Positions 34,997 to 44,200 of a stretch of 64,000 bases of DNA are shown here, in pieces. The DNA comes from Methylococcales bacterium (GTDB lineage Bacteria > Pseudomonadota > Gammaproteobacteria > Methylococcales > Methylomonadaceae). Position numbers and translations under genes: made by a program. The notes under the pieces are model-generated. The model was not told the DNA's origin, did not search any database, and saw only the letters and a list, made by a program, of their open reading frames with translations. Location of the stretch: assembly GCA_030949405.1 (NCBI GenBank), contig JAUZSN010000002.1, forward strand, positions 2,032,553-2,096,552, read 5' to 3'. The stretch's first letter is position 1. Every line of letters begins with the position of its first letter.

Positions 34997-36600
34997 AGAC
35001 GATCTTGAAAATAAAATCGGTATAAATCACACAAAGGTTCAACGTCATTACCACGATGACGAACAACGCCTAAACTTTTTAATTTAAACGCATCGCTACT
35101 ATCAATTAACACGGGGGAATCGGCATTCATAACTTCTGAGGTGACGGCTTCTAACTCCGCTTGTTGAATATTTAATAGGTGTCGACGCAAATGATTGCGA
35201 TATAACCCTTCTTCGGTGGGAGCTAGTTGTAAAAAAGTCGCTAAGGTTAAACTTTTTTTGGCAATTTGATAAAGCCCTTGACGGACTAAATAAGGGTGAC
35301 CATCCACCATTTTTATAAATTGGTCGAGTTGCGAGGTGGACCATTCTAAGCCATGCCCTTGCATTAATTTAACCGTTTGTTCCCGCGTAAATTCAGATAA
35401 TTCAATGGGCAAGCCGACGTTAAAAGGCGATTGATTGAGGTGTAAGGGAATATAAACTTCTTTAGAATGGGTAATGACTAAGCGTAAGTTTTTCCAAATG
35501 GCATTATTTTTACTTTTTTCATGCCACGCACGCAATAATCCTAAAAAATCCCCTGCAATATCGGGGTGTTTAAAAACTTCATCAACTTCATCCAGTCCAA
35601 GGGTTAATAAGCCCTCTTTTAATAAATATTTTTGAAAATAATTACCTGTTTTACTTTTTGCCCCTAAAACCCCTTTCCAGTAGGTTTCAAGATTCTCATC
35701 TAAGCCTAATTGTTCGGCTGTTGCCGCACAAAACCATTGTAATAAGGACTCAAGACTTGAAAAAATTTCACTGTCGGCTTCTTGAAATGACAAAATGGCC
35801 GTCCGTTGCCCTGCTTTTTCAGCATGATTTAAAACCCGTGATAATAAGGAGGTTTTCCCCATCTGCCGTGGGGCTTTAATACGAATTAAGGCGTAAGGTT
35901 TTTCAACGGCACTATAGCAATCTTTTTCGATAGGCGGACGGTTAATATAAAAAGAAGAGCAAAGAGGAACTTGTCCTTCGGGTTCTTCAATCTGAGTCAT
36001 ATCAATGGCGGTGAGGTTAGCGTCCTCGACATGATTTGATTTTTGGATTAAAATAGGGGTTTGATATTCATCAATTCCTGCTAAATCAATGGCACTGCAG
36101 CCAAACAAATAGGCATTTTCAATGTCTTCACCACTGAATAAAGCCCGATAAAATCCTTTTGCAAAGGCAATGGCCGCTTTATCCCCAATCGGCGCATTCA
36201 TACCAATCACAAAATCAATATACTGACCAATAGCCTCCGCTTGCGGCTCGCTATCACAGGCATTTAATAACAAACAACGAATACGTCCTTCAAAAAGTTT
36301 AAAAAAATCCGCTAACGAATCTTGATGAATAAAAAGAGATTCATTATTATTATTTTGAAAATACAACCCATTTAATTCACCATGCCCACTAAAATGGACA
36401 ATATCAGGGGTAAAACTCAGCAATTGCTGTTGTAAATCATCATCACCGGTCGCAGGACTGTAATTAAGTATAAAATTTTCACGTTGTAATGCCTTCAAGT
36501 GCAACTGTTTGATTTCATTAAACTCGGTATCAATGGCTAATCGACTGGTATCATTAGGATTGGCCGCAAAAAAAACAATACGCGTTTTGTTATCTATCAT
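34993..36600 (-). CDS. CHAT (caspase-like) protease fused to an AAA-like ATPase
   Basis: 535 residues. The first ~190 form a CHAT domain: IVFFAANPNDTSRLAID at the start, then HFSGHG with catalytic His73, and LLLNACDSE with catalytic Cys115, the caspase-type His-Cys dyad. A second part (about 215-535) is an AAA-like ATPase of the same group as its partner, with Walker A APRQMGKTSL near 245 and Walker B LTLGLDEVDEVF near 340, ending in a helical region. It has no sensor repeats of its own; the partner gene downstream supplies WD40 repeats and a membrane anchor. ATP-controlled proximity of the two ATPases could switch on proteolysis. Function is inferred from architecture only. Confidence 0.85.
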   Translation of the reverse strand: MIDNKTRIVFFAANPNDTSRLAIDTEFNEIKQLHLKALQRENFILNYSPATGDDDLQQQLLSFTPDIVHFSGHGELNGLYFQNNNNESLFIHQDSLADFFKLFEGRIRCLLLNACDSEPQAEAIGQYIDFVIGMNAPIGDKAAIAFAKGFYRALFSGEDIENAYLFGCSAIDLAGIDEYQTPILIQKSNHVEDANLTAIDMTQIEEPEGQVPLCSSFYINRPPIEKDCYSAVEKPYALIRIKAPRQMGKTSLLSRVLNHAEKAGQRTAILSFQEADSEIFSSLESLLQWFCAATAEQLGLDENLETYWKGVLGAKSKTGNYFQKYLLKEGLLTLGLDEVDEVFKHPDIAGDFLGLLRAWHEKSKNNAIWKNLRLVITHSKEVYIPLHLNQSPFNVGLPIELSEFTREQTVKLMQGHGLEWSTSQLDQFIKMVDGHPYLVRQGLYQIAKKSLTLATFLQLAPTEEGLYRNHLRRHLLNIQQAELEAVTSEVMNADSPVLIDSSDAFKLKSLGVVRHRGNDVEPLCDLYRFYFQDRL

Positions 36601-36659
36601 AAGTTGTTGTGATTTGAATTTTATAGGGGGTGAAATTTTGTTTAAAGTTTAGTCTACTT

Positions 36660-37670
36660 TTAGGAGGAAAGTTTTATTTTTATAAGGCGATGACAGAGGG
36701 TTACAATGTCATTCACGTTAATCGTTTGAATAGAATAATCGTGCTTATTAAGTTTATACGGATTAACAATGGAGTCGGATTTAATCACTTTATTAATCTC
36801 CGTTTGATAAACCCGACTGACGGGCGTACAACCGAATAATATAATGGAGGGCTTATTTAAAGCCCAGGCTAAATGGGCAGGTCCTGTATCATTGCCCAAG
36901 GTTAAATCCATCTGAGCGATTAAGGCTTTTAAATCATTAAGATTTAATCGAGGTAAAACCTGTGCATAATCAGAACGGGCGGCAATCCATTCGGCTTTTT
37001 CTTTTTCAAGTTCATTTCCCCATGTAATCAAGACATTATGTTGTAATTGATTTGCTACTTGTAGAAATTTTTCTTTCGGGTAATTACGACTTTCCCACGT
37101 TGAACCAATCACGAAGAGTATATTTTTACCTTGTTTTTTCAGATAATGAGCAAATATGTCTTTAGGTTCTTTAAAATATAAAAATGCTTTTTTTTGATGA
37201 ATTTGTTGGGACGTAATTGAAAAACCAAGAGGCTCGGAGAGTATATGAGCATTGCGATCAATGGTATTCGTCTCATAAGGGCTATGAACTTTGATGTGAT
37301 AACAATAACTGGCTAAGGTTTCTCGAATAGAATTTTGATCAAAGCCTGCTAATTTTTTTCCTAAAAACATTGCTGTAATAGCGGATTTTAATAACCCCTG
37401 CGCATCAATCACAAGGTCGTAATGATGACGAGCGTAACGTTTAACTTTTTTAATTTCTTGCCAAATAGCCCCTTTGTGATGCTTTAATGCTTTTAAATTA
37501 ACCGTTAAAATTTGATTAATATCGGGGTTATCCTGCAAAATAGGGGCAAAACGTTCTTCAACAATCCAATCAATTTTAATCGTAGGATCATGGTGTTTAA
37601 TAAATTGTAACGCGACCATTGCATGAACAATATCACCTAAGGCGGATAATTTAACAATGGCTATTTTCAT
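36660..37670 (-). CDS. waaC: LPS heptosyltransferase I
   Basis: Adds the first L-glycero-D-manno-heptose to the Kdo of lipopolysaccharide on the cytosolic face. The 336-residue GT-B enzyme of family GT9 begins MKIAIVKLSALGDIVHA, a typical start of heptosyltransferase I. It contains the donor-site segment LTLGNDTGPAHLAWALNKPSI and FGCTPVSRVYQ. Length is usual. It stands alone on the minus strand, 95 bp from the divergent TlpA-like gene, and starts at a clear ATG. Confidence 0.93.
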   Translation of the reverse strand: MKIAIVKLSALGDIVHAMVALQFIKHHDPTIKIDWIVEERFAPILQDNPDINQILTVNLKALKHHKGAIWQEIKKVKRYARHHYDLVIDAQGLLKSAITAMFLGKKLAGFDQNSIRETLASYCYHIKVHSPYETNTIDRNAHILSEPLGFSITSQQIHQKKAFLYFKEPKDIFAHYLKKQGKNILFVIGSTWESRNYPKEKFLQVANQLQHNVLITWGNELEKEKAEWIAARSDYAQVLPRLNLNDLKALIAQMDLTLGNDTGPAHLAWALNKPSIILFGCTPVSRVYQTEINKVIKSDSIVNPYKLNKHDYSIQTINVNDIVTLCHRLIKIKLSS

Positions 37671-37765
37671 GATTAATACGCTCTTTTTAAAATGGATTAA
37701 ATATTGAAATTAAGACGATCCATTGTATCATGGCTCATTCACCCCCTTTCTAAGTAAAAAAATCA

Positions 37766-38260
37766 ATGAAATACCGCTTTTTTATTATTTGTTTTTTAAT
37801 CCTTGTTATCTCGGGGATCTGGGTTGGGTATCACTCAATCTTAGAGAACTCGCCTGACATCACCTTTACCACGATTACAGGAAAAAAAATTACTTTAAAA
37901 GACTGGCGTGGGAAAGCGGTACTGGTTAATTTTTGGGCGACTGATTGCAAAAGTTGTATTGAAGAAGTCCCCGATTTAATTGCGTTGTATAATAAGTATC
38001 ATTCCCAAGGGTTAGAGATGGTTGCGGTTACTCTATATTATGATATACCCAGCCATGTGGTTGCGATGACAAAGGCGAAAAAAATTCCTTATGATGTTGC
38101 TTTAGATTTACGTTCAGCTCATGCCAACGCCTTTGGGCAGGTTCAATTAACGCCAACGACTTTTTTAATTAATCCGCAAGGTCAGATTAGCTTTAAAAAA
38201 ACAGGGGTGTTTGATGTGAACGCAATGAAAAAACGGATTGAAACGCTGATTCAACACTAA
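37766..38260 (+). CDS. TlpA-like membrane-anchored thioredoxin
   Basis: 164 residues: one N-terminal membrane helix (FFIICFLILVISGIWVG) and a periplasmic thioredoxin fold with the active-site motif WATDCKSCIEEVP and the cis-proline segment LTPTTFLINPQG. Family members keep periplasmic thiols reduced, for example in cytochrome c maturation or resisting oxidants. The CKSC dipeptide is unusual compared with the common CxPC. It is followed 10 bp later by an FAD-dependent oxidoreductase on the same strand, likely in one transcript. Confidence 0.9.
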   Translation: MKYRFFIICFLILVISGIWVGYHSILENSPDITFTTITGKKITLKDWRGKAVLVNFWATDCKSCIEEVPDLIALYNKYHSQGLEMVAVTLYYDIPSHVVAMTKAKKIPYDVALDLRSAHANAFGQVQLTPTTFLINPQGQISFKKTGVFDVNAMKKRIETLIQH

Positions 38261-38270
38261 GGGGCTAAGG

Positions 38271-39320
38271 GTGAAAAAAGTTGATTTTTTAATAATAGGT
38301 CAAGGTTTGGCGGGTAGCTTATTGGGCTTTGAATTAATTCAACGGGGATTTAAGGTGGTTATCCTTGATAAGGGCGTTGAAAATGCCTCACAAATTGCCG
38401 CAGGGTTAATTAATCCCGTCACAGGGATGCGTTTTGTTAAATCAGCTGAGGTCGATTTTTTATTGCCCGCTGCTCAACAGTATTATAATTATTTAGCGTA
38501 TTTTTTTCAGCAAAAATTTTATATTGAAAAACCTATGTTACGGCTGTTAACCTCATCAAAAGCACATCAACACGCGATTAAACGCTTAAAAAATTCGGAT
38601 TACGCTGATTATTTAGGTGATATTATTGAAACAACACGTTTTAATGTCCCCATTTTAGAACAAAAACAAACAGGGTACTTACAAACTCAAATTTTGCTTA
38701 ACACGCTAAAACAGTTTTTTATTGAACACGACAGCTATCAACAAAGTACCTTTGATTACGAGGCCATTGAGTTCAGAGAAACGGTGAGCTATGATTCAAT
38801 AACCGCTCAAAAAATAATCTTTTGTGAAGGCTATTTAGCCTATAAAAATCCGTGGTTTTCTAAGTTACCCTTTCAACTCGCTAAAGGGGAAATTTTAACC
38901 TTAAAGAGTCCACAGCCTTTAGCCGATTATTTATTGAATTATGGGCAATGGATGATTCCTTTGGATGGCTCTAGTTTTCGTACGGGGGCGACCTTTGATC
39001 GTGAGCGTATTAATACTCAACTCACCTCAAAGGGTCGGCATGATTTATTAACGTGTTTGCATACGGTCTTACCTGAAACAAAAATGGCAACAGTAACGAA
39101 ACAACAAGCTAATATTCGCCCGTGTACGCTCGATAAACAGCCCTTCATAGGATTCCATCCTAAGTACCCACAATTGGCTATTTTTAATGGTTTTGGAGCC
39201 AAAGGGAGCTTGCAAATTCCTTATTATTGTCAGCAGTTTGCAACTAATTTATTAAAAAAAGTTCCGTTATCTGAAACTATTGATATTAAGCGTTATTCGA
39301 TGGCGTGGTTACCAATTTAA
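38271..39320 (+). CDS. FAD-dependent oxidoreductase (DAO family) with MITE-supplied end
   Basis: 349 residues starting at a GTG. The FAD site is FLIIGQGLAGSLLGFELI with the usual Rossmann glycines, followed by ILDKG. A C-terminal DAO-type segment (RPCTLDKQPFIGFHPKYP, then NGFGAKGSLQIPYYCQQF) includes the conserved GxxGSG-like loop before the final helix. It probably oxidises an amine or amino-acid-like substrate, possibly a tRNA-modification relative of MnmC; this is uncertain. The MITE at 39307 gives the last residues (WLPI) and the stop; without it the frame would end a few codons later (SMALSS). Confidence 0.82.
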   Translation: MKKVDFLIIGQGLAGSLLGFELIQRGFKVVILDKGVENASQIAAGLINPVTGMRFVKSAEVDFLLPAAQQYYNYLAYFFQQKFYIEKPMLRLLTSSKAHQHAIKRLKNSDYADYLGDIIETTRFNVPILEQKQTGYLQTQILLNTLKQFFIEHDSYQQSTFDYEAIEFRETVSYDSITAQKIIFCEGYLAYKNPWFSKLPFQLAKGEILTLKSPQPLADYLLNYGQWMIPLDGSSFRTGATFDRERINTQLTSKGRHDLLTCLHTVLPETKMATVTKQQANIRPCTLDKQPFIGFHPKYPQLAIFNGFGAKGSLQIPYYCQQFATNLLKKVPLSETIDIKRYSMAWLPI

Positions 39321-39378
39321 GACGGGACACTGTAGAGCGAGGCTTAACCTCAATTTGCCCCATCTTAAGTGGGTAGCC
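39307..39378. repeat. MITE, 72-bp form, forming a gene's stop codon
   Basis: Ends GGTTACCAATTTAAG and CTTAAGTGGGTAGCC, same interior as the copy at 1778. Flanking octamers GATGGCGT (39299-39306) and GATGGCAT (39379-39386) match at seven of eight positions. The TAA of the terminal repeat stops the oxidoreductase frame. Confidence 0.9.
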
Positions 39379-39449
39379 GATGGCATTATCTAGCTAAACT
39401 ATCAGGGCTTTATGTTTTATTTTAATCTTTGTTTTTTTCACTACTCTCT

Positions 39450-39875
39450 ATGACTTCGATAAATCAGAAAGAATTTAATCTTCCTCTAAAAATAATTCAG
39501 CAATTATTATCTCACGCACTCTCCTCAAAAGAAACGGAGGTCTGTGGGGTGATTGGAGCGATTGAAGGGGTTGTAACCCGTTGTTATCCGATTACTAACG
39601 TTCACTCTCAACCTAGAAATAAGTTTACCTTAAATACGATTGAACAAATTGCCACGTTTAAAGAACTGCGGGAACATGGGGAGAAATTATTTGCGATTTA
39701 CCATTCTCATCCTCATTCACCCGCGTATCCTTCCAAAACGGATTTGGCCTTAAGTAATTATCCTGACGCGCTCTATCTTATAATTTCTTTAAATACTAAG
39801 GGTGTTTTAGAATTGCGTGGATTTAATCTTAAGAATACGCAGATAGAAGAAGTTTCTTTAACGCCTTATTCGTAA
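39450..39875 (+). CDS. JAMM/Mov34 family metallopeptidase (M67)
   Basis: 141 residues from the ATG at 39450; a TTG seven codons upstream is less likely. The JAMM metal site is complete: Glu in ETEVCGVIGA near the start, then HSHPHSPAYPSKTD with the two zinc histidines, the serine and the aspartate. Bacterial members process ubiquitin-like sulfur-carrier proteins or act in cysteine and thiamine routes. It lies 2 bp before a HExxH-type protein gene and 71 bp after the MITE, so it begins a new two-gene unit. Confidence 0.88.
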   Translation: MTSINQKEFNLPLKIIQQLLSHALSSKETEVCGVIGAIEGVVTRCYPITNVHSQPRNKFTLNTIEQIATFKELREHGEKLFAIYHSHPHSPAYPSKTDLALSNYPDALYLIISLNTKGVLELRGFNLKNTQIEEVSLTPYS

Positions 39876-39877
39876 TT

Positions 39878-40657
39878 ATGAAACTTTTTAAAGCAATTAG
39901 AGTTTTAATTTTATTATTTATTTTAGCCTTTGTCGCTTTTTACAGTAAGTCCCAAAAATTAAAATCCCAATCATGGGTGGAACCGTTACCCGTTATTATC
40001 TATCCTATGAATATTGATCACAGTCTTACGAGTCGGGACTATATCCAGCATTTAAGTGATAAGGATTTTACCGAAATTGAATTGTTTTTTAAGCGTGAAA
40101 GTAAAAAATATTCGTTGACGGTGGCACAACCAATTACTATAACGCTAGGCTCGGTTTTAACCGAATTTCCACCTGAAACCCCGATGTCTTTTTCTAATCC
40201 GTTAACGGTTATTTGGTGGGGATTATCGTTTCGTTATTGGGCTTGGTTACACACTCCTGATTCGGTTTCAAATCATCATCGAGTCCGCATTTTTGTGTAT
40301 TATCATCGAATTGATGATGAACAAGTCTTAGCGCATTCTTTGGGGCTAGATAAGGGGCTTTTAGCGATTGTTCATGCCTTTGCGGATAAAAGACAGCAAG
40401 CTCAAAATAATATTATTATTGCTCATGAACTATTGCATACTGTGGGAGCAACGGATAAATATGGGGCGCGTAATCAACCCTTATTTCCACACGGTTATGC
40501 TAATCCTGATAAGCGTCCGCTTTATCCACAAAAGAAAGCTGAAATTATGACGGCACGGATTCCTTTATCAATGACAAAGGCGGTCATGGCAAGGAATTTA
40601 AACCAGTGTGTGATTAATTCTGAAACGGCTAAAGAGATTAATTGGCTACGAAATTAA
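39878..40657 (+). CDS. Membrane-anchored protein with HExxH zinc-peptidase motif
   Basis: 259 residues. An N-terminal membrane helix (VLILLFILAFVAFYS) anchors the protein, and the rest appears extracytoplasmic. IIIAHELLHTVGATDKYG carries HExxH plus a downstream aspartate, the look of a zinc peptidase (metzincin-like but without the full HExxHxxGxxH; here H..GATD). I recognise no named family. It starts two bases after the JAMM gene stop, so the two are translationally coupled, giving a pair of unrelated metallopeptidase-like proteins. Confidence 0.7.
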   Translation: MKLFKAIRVLILLFILAFVAFYSKSQKLKSQSWVEPLPVIIYPMNIDHSLTSRDYIQHLSDKDFTEIELFFKRESKKYSLTVAQPITITLGSVLTEFPPETPMSFSNPLTVIWWGLSFRYWAWLHTPDSVSNHHRVRIFVYYHRIDDEQVLAHSLGLDKGLLAIVHAFADKRQQAQNNIIIAHELLHTVGATDKYGARNQPLFPHGYANPDKRPLYPQKKAEIMTARIPLSMTKAVMARNLNQCVINSETAKEINWLRN

Positions 40658-40682
40658 GACACTATTTTTCTAATAGCGTCTT
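40656..40682. terminator. Hairpin between convergent genes
   Basis: AAGACACTATT pairs with AATAGCGTCTT around a T-rich loop. It lies at the end of the peptidase-like gene and before the convergent pilin gene, so it may end both transcripts. Confidence 0.6.
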
Positions 40683-40702
40683 AGGTGTTTGCTTGAATTT
40701 TT

Positions 40703-41173
40703 TTAATCCCAACTTGTTTCGCTGGTATCTAGCCGATTATTATTGTTCTGATCCCATCGACCTTTAGCATCCGTGTTTTGAATTTCTAAAAATCCATTGG
40801 TATCTTGTCCGCTTCCTGTAATGGGGGTGGCTCTTAGGGTATAACTTGTTTGAGTGGCCGCTGTGATATTCAAATTATAATACGCTTTTCCACCATCGAC
40901 TGGGCTTGTTTGAGCAAAGATACCGGGTCTTCCTGTATCAGCATTATTTGCGGCGGCCTTCATATAGCTATTTGTTTCGGTAAAATGCCGCTCCATCGCA
41001 TTAGATAAGCCCATTAACGCCCCTTTAGCATCTTCTCTGCGTGAACGGATAATATAATCTGAATAATTTGGATAAGCAATAGAGGCAAGAATGCCGACAA
41101 TAGCGACGGCTATTAATAATTCAATTAGGGTAAAGCCCTTTTTTTTTCTTAAATTTATAATTGTATTTTGCAT
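40703..41173 (-). CDS. pilE: Type IV pilin-like protein PilE
   Basis: A 156-residue minor pilin. The leader ends KKKG, followed by FTLIELLIAVAIVGILASIA: the prepilin peptidase cuts after the glycine, and the glutamate at +5 is present. The globular part has one conserved pattern, DAKGALMGLSNAMERHF, of PilE/minor pilins, but no C-terminal cysteine pair. It is the last gene of the fimT-pilV-pilW-pilX-pilY1 unit, 80 bp after pilY1 with a perfect hairpin in the gap. It likely sits in the tip or core of the pilus. Confidence 0.9.
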   Translation of the reverse strand: MQNTIINLRKKKGFTLIELLIAVAIVGILASIAYPNYSDYIIRSRREDAKGALMGLSNAMERHFTETNSYMKAAANNADTGRPGIFAQTSPVDGGKAYYNLNITAATQTSYTLRATPITGSGQDTNGFLEIQNTDAKGRWDQNNNNRLDTSETSWD

Positions 41174-41211
41174 GGTTAGTTGTTTTAGTCAGTGTTTGCA
41201 AATAGAGTTTA

Positions 41212-41237
41212 GTCAATAAGTTAATAAACTTATTGAC
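41212..41237 (-). promoter_or_regulatory. Intercistronic perfect hairpin between pilY1 and pilE
   Basis: Arms GTCAATAAGTT and AACTTATTGAC with an AATA loop. There is no T run after it on the minus strand, so it may slow or process the transcript and set the pilE to pilY1 ratio instead of terminating. Confidence 0.6.
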
Positions 41238-41252
41238 TATTAAATTAAAGCG

Positions 41253-44200
41253 TTAGCGCCGTAATTCTTGCCATGATAAGCGTCCTGTATAACCCTTACT
41301 GAAGTTGGTAACCGCTGTCGGGTTGTCAATATCAATATAGCGTTTTTTATTAAAATAAACCGAGGAAGCAGGGAAACCTACAGAATAAACTATTCCACTG
41401 GCAAAGGACGCATCGCCCCCTGAAACCCCAATTTTATCAACACTATCAACCTTCCCGTCATTATTAACATCAAATAAGACCCCTTCTGGATTTCCACCAT
41501 TCAGTAGCTTAACCAGCATTAAAAAACCACTTCCACCTGAACCACAGGCACTTCCTTCTGGAATCCAAGTATTGAAAGAAAGAAAATCCCCCCTTAAATC
41601 GGCATCAACAATCATTCGCTCACCTGGGGCAGCGGTTAAGTCAATCGCCCACCCATGCTGTCCTCCTTCGTAATCGACTTCGTGATCGGTTAAAATTCTA
41701 ATGCTATCGCTAACATTCTTGCCTTTATTCGTCAGTGAACCTGAGACAAAGGTTTGTTTGACTAAATCAGAGGGTTTAATCGAATCTGAACCGTTATCCC
41801 AAACGCCATAAAAAGATTGAGGAGATGTATCACTGGCATCGCCATCGACTAAATATTGCCCTGTTCCGAAGAAAACTAAGACATCAGGATCACCGCCTAG
41901 TTGTTGAGGGTGTTTTGATAATAAGGGTTTTTGTGTAATCGGCTGAGGTTTGTTAGTGGAGTCTTTTGCGATAAATAAAGGCTTAGGGTTATTGTTTGTT
42001 CCATAAGCAACTCCCCATTGAGAAGAATTTGCACTACTAACATCAAATGCCCACATGTTACCTTGTAAATCACCTGCATAAACACGATCAATAACTTTAT
42101 TTCCCGTTACATCAACGGCTTGAGGGCTAGATAAACCATTACAATCACTGCTTAAGAGACAGGTTGAGTTTTGATTAATTGAGCCTGTTTTGGTACTAAT
42201 TTTAACATAATCAAGGCTAGAGCCTTGCGATCCATCTGTCCATTCTCCATCATTACCCCCATCCAGAAAAAGAATAAATAAACTGGCCGTGCCATCGCCA
42301 CTGCTATTGTAACCATTACCAAAAACAGCCGCCCAGCGTCCATTATTCATTAAAACAATAGAGGGTTTACTGAAGGTGTACCCCATGTCAGCATCATCTT
42401 CTTCGTCAAACTCCCAAAGAACGAGTTTATCAGCATGGCTTGCTGTTTGGGTAAATTGAGTGGGATCAGTAATATCTAATGCAAATAATCCTCGACTTCC
42501 GCCGCGTCCGCCGCCGATTAAAATAGTGTGCCATTTATTATTAAGATAAGCATCTGAGATGGTTAAGGGCATATCAACATAATAGCGATGTTTATAATCT
42601 AATGAGGTTAAATAATGCAGCCCTTCCGTTGCTGAATGGGAAGAAAATAACGTCGCAGGAATATAGGCAAACGCTTCTGAACCATCTGAGGCTTTAAAGC
42701 CATGAAGCATTCCATCGTTAAAGCCTACATAAACAATTCCTTCTCTATTTTTTGCTGAACTTTCTTTAAAAACCTCGTAACTATTACTGCCTTCTGGAAA
42801 AGGCGCGGCACTTGGCCAAAATAATTGCGGTTTAGCCACGAAAATAGGTTCTGAGTGAATTGAGTCGCCTAATAAGGATTTTCGGTATTTGAAATTATAA
42901 TTATCGGTTGCCCGTCCTTTTTCATGTGCTTGATCGCCTCTCAAATACTTTAATCGCGCCTCGGCTTTCGTATCATCAGCGATGGAATTATTTGGGTTCA
43001 GTCTAAAATCATTTTTTTGCTCAGTAACTAAATCATTCCATAGAAAAGGGATGCCTTTGGTATTGTTATAAGTAAAAATATTTCGAGTGCTGCTAGGATT
43101 AGAGCGAGTATTAAGTTGATCCGCCGCCGACCAACGTTTAGTACTACTCACATCCCCATTAGAAGAGAGTGGGTAAGCTAACAAATCCCCTGTCCATTGG
43201 TTATCTGCACTTTCAAATTGTGCCAGATAAACATCGGTGCTTCCTGTTAAGGCTGACGTACTAAAGGCAACGGATGCAATACTACCGACTCTATCCCCAA
43301 TACTGGTGAGTGCATCGGATAAAGCCCGCGATACATCTTCTGGGGTTTCTGCGGAAATAAACTTTCCTTTTGAATTAAAGGCCGCGTGCCATAAATCATC
43401 AATTTTACGATTATTACTCGCTGCATTCGTTCCAAAAGGGTCACCCCAATTAGGACTATTTTCTAATAAAGCAGGGTTTGGCCAACCATCACCATCGGTA
43501 TCGACTAATAAGCCTTTAACCCCAAAAGCGACGGTATAAGTGACCATGTGTTGATGGGTTACGGTATCAAAGTCATTGGCGATAACATTATTATCTAAAC
43601 TGCTTAAATCTTTAGTGTAATAATGACGGGCAACATCAGCTACAGTGGTTGTCTCTGTACCTAAACTATGCCCATCGCTATCGACATCACCGACACCACT
43701 CGGTTCTTTCATGTTCCAAAAACCATCGGTAAATAAAATAGAAAAATTTTGTTGGCATTCTTGAATAATAGGGTTACGTTTTCCGTCGGTATTGTCATAA
43801 TATTGGCCGATTCTATTAAGACCTTTTCTTAAGGGGGTATTTTTTTTAGGCCAATCAAGACTAAAAAGTCCTTTGACTAAATCGACATTATGCGTTGCTA
43901 AATCGGTACTAGTTGTTGGGACTTCAACAAAATTACTAGTACTGCCGTTATAAGGAAAACTACTATCATTAATAAAATTTAACCCATAGTAATACTTAGG
44001 GTTGTCCGCAATAACTTTTGAAATAGCGGTTTTAGCGACAAAAGCACGGTTTCGAGAATATTGATACCAATTGGCTATATTTTGCTTTGCTTCTGTAACA
44101 TTTTTATCATTAAGCTCTGCATATTTTGTTGAGCCTGAAAGTGTTTTCGTACTGATTACATATTCTGTAACATCAGAGGAGGAAACTTGATAACCGATTC

